The notes under the pieces: model-generated
The model's input: the letters and a program-made list of their open reading frames with translations, nothing else
Told to the model about the DNA's origin: nothing
Database searches by the model: none
Position numbers and translations under genes: made by a program
Origin: a virus
Direction: 5' to 3' (one strand)
Virus record (IMG/VR): IMGVR_UViG_3300031857_000654
Coordinates: 1 to 35,397 of that record
DNA length: 35,397 nucleotides
Shown here: positions 30,591 through 35,397 of the stretch, in pieces
Numbering within the stretch: the stretch's first letter is position 1
Layout: every line of letters begins with the position of its first letter

Positions 30591-30718
30591 CAAGACGTGG
30601 AGCATTGGGTAGTACCATTGATGAAGTATTAAAACAGCCTACAAGGGTGGTTTACCATTTACTATTATACGATAAATTAAAATCAGATTACGAACGTGAA
30701 TTAATGAAACAGAAATGA
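30455..30718 (+). CDS. -1 frame extension of the tail assembly chaperone (gpT-like)
   Basis: The -1 frame is closed by TGA at 30452-30454 and then open to 30718. It encodes MDSFYSKYDELNESSRDEKS, VERLDRFGSFGTYVELARRG and KQPTRVVYHLLLYDKLKSDY after a -1 shift. A single stop just before the slippery site means the extension can only be made by frameshifting or by internal initiation at ATG 30470. Helical, Arg/Lys/Glu-rich, like gpT ends that recruit the tape measure. Confidence 0.65.
   Translation, partial: FFFKAMDSFYSKYDELNESSRDEKSIMAGVERLDRFGSFGTYVELARRGALGSTIDEVLKQPTRVVYHLLLYDKLKSDYERELMKQK
30458..30464 (+). other. Programmed -1 frameshift site (T TTT TTA)
   Basis: The zero frame reads TTT TTA, preceded by a T: the classical heptamer X XXY YYZ. 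After the slip the codons are TTT TTT AAG. It lies within nine T residues (30455-30463), so transcriptional slippage is a possible alternative. Confidence 0.7.
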
Positions 30719-30888
30719 GCGAAATAGAATGTGCCTTTTATTTAATAGGTAAGTTTTACATGAGTAGTGTAATAAGAAGTAAAGATGAAGCAAAAATATG
30801 TTGTATTTTAGCCATTGAAGAATTACAAAAAGATACTCAACGATTTGAGTATTGGGAAAATGTAAAAGATATAATTAGAACATTATGA
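30715..30888 (+). CDS. 57-residue hypothetical tail-region protein
   Basis: MSEIECAFYLIGKFYMSSVI, then KDEAKICCILAIEELQKDTQ ending IIRTL. ATG overlaps the preceding stop by 4 bases and its stop overlaps the next ATG by 4, so it lies within a tight operon. Four Cys. Family not recognised. Confidence 0.6.
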   Translation: MSEIECAFYLIGKFYMSSVIRSKDEAKICCILAIEELQKDTQRFEYWENVKDIIRTL

Positions 30889-31328
30889 CTATAATTCAAG
30901 ATATAAGGCAAAGCGTAAATAACTGCCCATCATTAACTAATCCTTTATTCGTACATGGTAGGAGTTCAGATACAGCATTGGATTCAGCAAAGGAACTTAA
31001 TATTGGTACGTTTGTTTATTTAGAGCCAATTACCAAAACAATAGGGATTACAGACCAATTTAAAACGGATGCTGTTGTAATTGGATTCTTAACACAAGAT
31101 GAACCTGATTCGGAAAGTGATGAGGTTATAAATGAGGAAAGCCAATTGTCTATGGAAGAAAAAACAGCACAAATGGAAACCCAAGCAATTTCGTGGATTA
31201 ATTATTTTCTTGACAATTACAATTATGCTATTCAAGGAACTTTCACATTACAGCCTGTTTATAGAATTAAAGGAGTTATGACTGGAGTGCTTTTAACTTT
31301 AACAATAATTGAACCTAATAAATGTTAA
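30885..31328 (+). CDS. Tail completion/terminator-like protein
   Basis: 147 residues. Beta-rich segments (IGTFVYLEPITKTIGITDQF; AVVIGFLTQDEP) flank a Glu-rich insert, and YAIQGTFTLQPVYRIKGVMT is the last strand pair. Typical phage tail terminators are of this size and lie between the packaging genes and the tail tube. It overlaps its neighbours by a few bases. The name is an inference from position and shape. Confidence 0.5.
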   Translation: MTIIQDIRQSVNNCPSLTNPLFVHGRSSDTALDSAKELNIGTFVYLEPITKTIGITDQFKTDAVVIGFLTQDEPDSESDEVINEESQLSMEEKTAQMETQAISWINYFLDNYNYAIQGTFTLQPVYRIKGVMTGVLLTLTIIEPNKC

Positions 31329-31858
31329 GTCTTAGCCAACAAATATTAATCGAACAATTTGCTCAAAAGGTTATTGCAGATTTAAAAATTGTTTTAAAGA
31401 CAAAACCAATTCAAAGAAAATCAGTAAAGTATATAAATGGTGAAAGAAATGAATCTGTATTTTCAGCACCAATTTCAGCCAGTGGTAAATTAGCAGATAG
31501 TTTACGTTATGAAATAACTGATAATCAATTAATTATTTATAGTGAGGATTATATTTATTATTCTATTTATGGACGTGCTCCAACAACTAAAACAGGAAGC
31601 GGAGCAGTTAAGGATAAAATAAAACAATGGATTAAAGATAAAGGAATAACAAGTGATATTTCAGAAAATCAATTAGCATATTTAATTAGTCGCAAAATAC
31701 ATAGAGAAGGAAATTCAATTTATTTATTTAGCGGTAAAAATAATACAGGGTTATTAGATAATGTAATAACACAACAAATGATAAATGATTTTAATGATAA
31801 ATTTACCAAACAAATAGAAGCGGATATTGCTGCTGAATTTAAAAAGAGTATAGGTTAA
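31322..31858 (+). CDS. HK97 gp10-like tail completion protein
   Basis: 178 residues. Contains SGKLADSLRYEITDN, YIYYSIYGRAPTTKTGSGAV, KIKQWIKDKGI, IYLFSGKNNTGLLDNVITQQ. The 'YxxxxEYGraP' style step followed by a small helical pack is characteristic of HK97-gp10 or neck/completion proteins. Overlaps neighbours by 7 and 1 bases. Role: joining the tail to the head. Confidence 0.55.
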   Translation: MLSLSQQILIEQFAQKVIADLKIVLKTKPIQRKSVKYINGERNESVFSAPISASGKLADSLRYEITDNQLIIYSEDYIYYSIYGRAPTTKTGSGAVKDKIKQWIKDKGITSDISENQLAYLISRKIHREGNSIYLFSGKNNTGLLDNVITQQMINDFNDKFTKQIEADIAAEFKKSIG

Positions 31859-32661
31859 TGGCTACAAATATATATTTATCAAATGCACCCGATTATCTTT
31901 GGAATTCAGCTTATTCCGAAATTATATTTACGTTTGATTTTAAACAATATCAAATATTTTCAGCAAGTGAGCAAATAGTTTCAAGTGTTGGAACTGGAAA
32001 AACACAATTAAATCTTTATTATACGTTTGATATTACTCCAGTAAAAAATGATTATGTATGGATTTCATCGGGTATTTATTCAGGAATTCATAGAGTATTA
32101 ACAGCAACAAATAATACGATTGTAATTGACAATGAATTTAGTTCAAATATAACAGGAAATGTATTTATTAAACATTTAAGATTACCAACATTTAGTTTAT
32201 ATAAAGGTTTTGAAACAGGCGAACAATTTCCTGACAATTTACCTTATACATTAGTAAGTTCTTTTTCTTATACATTTAATCGTGATATTCAAGTTGAAAT
32301 AAACATAAAAGGATTAGCTCAAAAGATATTTCAAATACTACCTCCTGACTTATATCAGGATTATGATTTTAGCGTATTTAATGCAGTAAGGTTACAATGG
32401 GATGACGAAGTTAGTGATTTAGTTTTAGTATTAAATTCAAGTATACCTACAGACCAATTAAATGCTTTACATATTAGTAGTGGATTACCTTTAACAAATG
32501 TAGACGAACAATTATTATGGGGATGCGGAAACACATTCTTTACTATATTTGAAAATGGATATCCTAAATTAAATATATTTAACGGTTATAATCCAGCAGT
32601 AACAGGATTCAATAATGCATTTCAAACAAATCAATTTACACAAGGTTTTGATATAACATAA
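31858..32661 (+). CDS. Putative tail protein
   Basis: 267 residues, beta-rich (NIYLSNAPDYLWNSAYSEII; TFDFKQYQIFSASEQIVSSV; YTFNRDIQVEINIKGLAQKI; QLNALHISSGLPLTN) with aromatic clusters. No enzyme motif. Located between completion and fibre-like genes, so likely a distal tail or tail-tip protein. I cannot assign a family. Confidence 0.55.
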   Translation: MATNIYLSNAPDYLWNSAYSEIIFTFDFKQYQIFSASEQIVSSVGTGKTQLNLYYTFDITPVKNDYVWISSGIYSGIHRVLTATNNTIVIDNEFSSNITGNVFIKHLRLPTFSLYKGFETGEQFPDNLPYTLVSSFSYTFNRDIQVEINIKGLAQKIFQILPPDLYQDYDFSVFNAVRLQWDDEVSDLVLVLNSSIPTDQLNALHISSGLPLTNVDEQLLWGCGNTFFTIFENGYPKLNIFNGYNPAVTGFNNAFQTNQFTQGFDIT

Positions 32662-32667
32662 TTACAA

Positions 32668-33246
32668 ATGGCAGTAAAAACAAAAGCACAGATATTAAGC
32701 GAAATCGCTTCTTTGTTGGCAGATAACACAACAGGCGATATTTCAGCAAACGATGTAAGAACAGTTGTTAATGACATTACTGATTCGTACGAAGATTTAA
32801 TTACAGCAGGAACAACCTCACAATATTGGAGAGGTGATAAAACATGGCAAACATTTCCAGTAAGTGAATTAACAGGAAGTTTAACAGCTGCTCAAATTAA
32901 TGCTTTAGACACAACACCGATTACTTTATTAGGAGTTTCAGGAGCAAATAAATATTATGTTATTGAAAATACTTCATTTCATTACAAAGCTGGTGGAACA
33001 GGTTTTACAACAACTGCGCCTTTAAGAATAGGTTATAATACTGCAAGTGCTGTAATATTAGAACCTTTAACAGATACAATATTAAATGGAACTACAAGCA
33101 AAGTTTATAATGCTTACCCTACTGATTCAGATTTTGGAACTGCTGTAATAAATGATTCTGTAATATTAACAAGCGGAGACCCAATTTCAGGAGGTAATGG
33201 AACTATAAATTATTCAATTAAATATAGAATAATAACAACTTCATAA
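32668..33246 (+). CDS. Tail fibre-like protein
   Basis: 192 residues: MAVKTKAQILSEIASLLADN, then GTTSQYWRGDKTWQTF and a Ser/Thr/Gly-rich beta region ending YSIKYRIITTS. The 'SQYWRGDKTWQ' step recurs in fibre proteins of Bacteroidetes phages. Six bases after the previous stop and one base overlapping the next. Confidence 0.65.
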   Translation: MAVKTKAQILSEIASLLADNTTGDISANDVRTVVNDITDSYEDLITAGTTSQYWRGDKTWQTFPVSELTGSLTAAQINALDTTPITLLGVSGANKYYVIENTSFHYKAGGTGFTTTAPLRIGYNTASAVILEPLTDTILNGTTSKVYNAYPTDSDFGTAVINDSVILTSGDPISGGNGTINYSIKYRIITTS

Positions 33247-34352
33247 TGGCAATTCCAAGTAAGACATTTAGTTTATTAGTAGGGCAGGAAATAACCATTA
33301 ATTTAAACAATGTTTATATTAATGATTATGAGCCTTCAATGGATATAAATTTAAATTACATTGAAAACTTTGTCATTACTTATTTTAGTTATAATCAATT
33401 TGGTAATATACCTAACTGGTTAATAATATCAGATTCAGAAAACGTAAATACATTAGATTACCCATTAAGTTATATTACTGCATTAAATCCGAGTTCATTA
33501 TGGAACGGAACTGATTATATAAAAGAAATAAAGGTAAAAATAGAAGTAGCAGGAACTTTTATATTAACATTTGATAGTTATTTTTACAAAGGATTTACAA
33601 CAGGACAATATAATGGTTATCAATTTGTTTTTAATGTTGTAAGTCCGCCACCAGTTAATGTTTATAATAACGCAGGTATTCAATATAATAAATATGATAG
33701 AGTTATTAGAGTTAAAAAAAATAAAACAACTCAAGTAAGTTTTGGAACAGATGGATTATTTCCTAATGGTGAACAGCTTATAATTAATAGTACTTTGCCA
33801 GCGTGGATAACAAATAACACAATTGGGTCTTATACTCAATTTTGGAGTTTAGCTCCAACATCAACAGGAACTTTTTATTACAACGCAAGTGCTTATTTAA
33901 GAAATACTTTTGAGGGTACTGCATCAATTACTGTTATTGTAGTAGAATCTTTATTTGAAGAAATAAATAATTGCTGTTCAGATGAAAATGTAAATATAGT
34001 TTGGTTAAACAGACAGGGCGGAAGAGGTAATTATATTTTTACACAGCGAAAAGATTTTAATGTTGAAATAGGAAAAACAAGCACGTACTTAAATAATAAT
34101 ATTAAAAGATATTCTGAAATTAAAAACGTACATAATGGATTTCGAGTTTACGCAACAGGCTTAACTTTAAATCAAATTGATTTTTTAGATACCCTTAGAT
34201 ATTCAATACAATGTTGGCAGTTTATAAACGGTGTTTTTATTCCGTTAATATTAGATATTGGTTCATTTGATAAATACAATACAAAGGAAAATATGTATGA
34301 AATATCAATGAACTTTTTATATGCTGAAAGGTTAAACATACAAAGACAATAA
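33246..34352 (+). CDS. Putative tail-tip structural protein
   Basis: 368 residues, beta-rich with Asn/Thr/Ser loops (KTFSLLVGQEITINLNNVYI; FEEINNCCSDENVNIVWLNR) and a C-terminal IQCWQFINGVFIPLILDIGS. The end YEISMNFLYAERLNIQRQ recalls the closing part of tail proteins that meet a T-rich tip protein downstream. Two adjacent Cys at NNCCSD. Likely virion component; family not named. Confidence 0.58.
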   Translation: MAIPSKTFSLLVGQEITINLNNVYINDYEPSMDINLNYIENFVITYFSYNQFGNIPNWLIISDSENVNTLDYPLSYITALNPSSLWNGTDYIKEIKVKIEVAGTFILTFDSYFYKGFTTGQYNGYQFVFNVVSPPPVNVYNNAGIQYNKYDRVIRVKKNKTTQVSFGTDGLFPNGEQLIINSTLPAWITNNTIGSYTQFWSLAPTSTGTFYYNASAYLRNTFEGTASITVIVVESLFEEINNCCSDENVNIVWLNRQGGRGNYIFTQRKDFNVEIGKTSTYLNNNIKRYSEIKNVHNGFRVYATGLTLNQIDFLDTLRYSIQCWQFINGVFIPLILDIGSFDKYNTKENMYEISMNFLYAERLNIQRQ

Positions 34353-34354
34353 AT

Positions 34355-35397
34355 GTGGCTATTCTCGAAATTAAAATACAAAACGAAATCATTGATTTAT
34401 ACGATGATGAAAAAATCGTGCAATCATTTTCTTTAATTAATATTGAAGATATTACCAAAAGAGAAAGCGAATACTCAAATACATTTAAAGTACCTAAAAC
34501 AAATAAGAATTTACAATTAATTGGATATTCTGATTTTCTAAATTCAGACTCAACAATACCTTATAATAGATTAGATTGTGAAATATTAATTGATGGCTTT
34601 TTATTTAAGCGTGGTTTTGTTTCTATTGAAATAATTGATAATGATATTAGTTTACAATTCTTTACTGGGAATGCTGGATTCTATGAAATCATAAAGAATA
34701 AAAACATTAATCAAATTAATTTAAGTAATAATCCTAATTTAAAAACAACATGGAATTTAAATAACGTAATTGCTTTAAGAAATGCAACAGAGGGAATATA
34801 TTTTCCAATGATTGATTATAACGGGATGCCAACAGCAAGTACAACAGTTGATGTTCGTCTATTATTACCTGCTTTTTTTAGAAAAACTTTAATACAGGCA
34901 ATTGTTGAAGATGCTGGTTATACATTAGTAAATAACATAAATCAAAGTATTGATGCTTATAATAATGATATATTACCAACATCAAAAAATGATTTAAAAA
35001 ACGACCAAGAAACAATTGATTCAAACAATTATAAAGGAGCAGATAATTCACAAAGAGGAATGACTGGTTATGAAAGAATCAGTAACCCACAAATTTGGGG
35101 AACAAACTTTTATTTAACATACAGAATTAATCAAGGAAATACTGGAGTTACTTATAATCGTTTTAGATTTAATCAAATAATAGAAGGTAATCCAAACAGA
35201 TATTCTAATTTAATAAATACTAATAACTATTATATTGCAGGCTTAAATGGAATTCATAAAGTAACTATTGATATAAATGCAAATTATAAAAACGCTTTAC
35301 ATTGGGTAAACAATTCAAACGGTGATTCACAAGTCCCTGTTTTTGGTGTTAAACATACCTTTGAATGGTTTATAAGATTAAACAATACTTTAACTTT
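34355..35397 (+). CDS. Tail-tip/baseplate-like structural protein, N-terminal part (continues at 2)
   Basis: From GTG 34355, two bases after the preceding stop. An ATG at 34353 overlaps this GTG but opens a frame that stops after 27 codons, and ATA 34349 is not a likely start, so GTG is the best choice. The frame is open to the window end and continues in the left copy to 1210, total about 708 residues. N-terminal segments include ESEYSNTFKVPKTNKN, and the middle is Asn/Thr/Ile-rich. Same protein as the feature at 2-1210. Confidence 0.72.
   Translation, partial: MAILEIKIQNEIIDLYDDEKIVQSFSLINIEDITKRESEYSNTFKVPKTNKNLQLIGYSDFLNSDSTIPYNRLDCEILIDGFLFKRGFVSIEIIDNDISLQFFTGNAGFYEIIKNKNINQINLSNNPNLKTTWNLNNVIALRNATEGIYFPMIDYNGMPTASTTVDVRLLLPAFFRKTLIQAIVEDAGYTLVNNINQSIDAYNNDILPTSKNDLKNDQETIDSNNYKGADNSQRGMTGYERISNPQIWGTNFYLTYRINQGNTGVTYNRFRFNQIIEGNPNRYSNLINTNNYYIAGLNGIHKVTIDINANYKNALHWVNNSNGDSQVPVFGVKHTFEWFIRLNNTLT
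35272..35397. repeat. Terminal redundancy, right copy
   Basis: Same 126 bases as 1-126 with a single difference (C at 35383 versus T at 112), which is synonymous in the tail-tip gene. Marks the join of the circular assembly. Confidence 0.93.

Noticed and set aside
1-35397. 126-base ends as true long direct terminal repeats of the packaged DNA
   Set aside because: The open reading frame crosses the join and no packaging-end feature is visible; an assembly overlap of a circular or permuted genome is simpler. Read coverage would be needed to choose.
1-35397. tRNA genes, CRISPR arrays, insertion sequences with transposase, integrase or repressor genes
   Set aside because: Looked for and not seen: no cloverleaf-like sequences ending in CCA context, no regularly spaced repeats, no transposase, tyrosine or serine recombinase motifs.

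Overview
The window reads as one complete, circularly closed genome of a tailed, probably siphovirus-like phage of a Bacteroidetes (Flavobacterium-type) host. The first 126 bases recur as the last 126 with one synonymous difference, so the unique genome is about 35,271 bp and one tail gene is split across the two ends. Host evidence: AT-rich DNA, several textbook Bacteroidetes promoters (TTTG, 19-20 nt, TAnnTTTG), few strong ribosome binding sites, and protein families typical of phages of that phylum. I see no integrase, repressor, tRNA or CRISPR array, so a lytic lifestyle is the default reading.

Layout. 28.5-35.4 kb continuing into 0-1.2 kb: small and large terminase, a tail assembly chaperone pair joined by a -1 frameshift site, tail completion proteins and tail-tip proteins. 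1.2-3.9 kb: tape measure. 3.85-4.07 kb: the only minus-strand gene, with its own promoter. 4.1-7.0 kb: ClpP-type prohead protease/scaffold, major capsid protein and a tube- or decoration-like protein, closed by a terminator. 7.0-13.0 kb: a cluster of about eight genes for sugar transfer (six glycosyltransferase-like proteins, a methyltransferase-like protein, a HAD-domain protein) inside the structural operon. 13.0-18.1 kb: portal, connectors, fibres and LamG-like adhesin. 18.1-19.3 kb: lysis genes (amidase, holin-like proteins) and two terminators. 19.3-25.4 kb: early region with small regulators, SSB-like protein, ERF annealing protein, YqaJ exonuclease, NinG, a DNA methylase and replication genes. 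27.1-28.5 kb: two tiny ORFs and a ParB-DNA methylase fusion.

Two regions stand out. First, 23.74-23.87 kb holds a structured RNA: promoter, 5' hairpin, then an 18-bp stem closing a three-way junction with no unpaired junction bases, a possible pseudoknot and an alternative hairpin, ending in a short T-run just before the replication genes. Second, 25.36-27.05 kb looks like an integron-type gene-cassette array carried by a phage. Three attC-like folded sites and a remnant separate small cassettes with higher GC. The ends of each cassette are complementary to each other, as integron excision and integration predict, yet no integrase is present.

Other points: a GT25 glycosyltransferase whose N-terminus is readable only after a -1 slip on an A9 run, and near-absence of GATC (five sites found by eye, three of them in the ParB-methylase gene).

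Limits: all family calls come from reading the sequence, without database searches or folding software.
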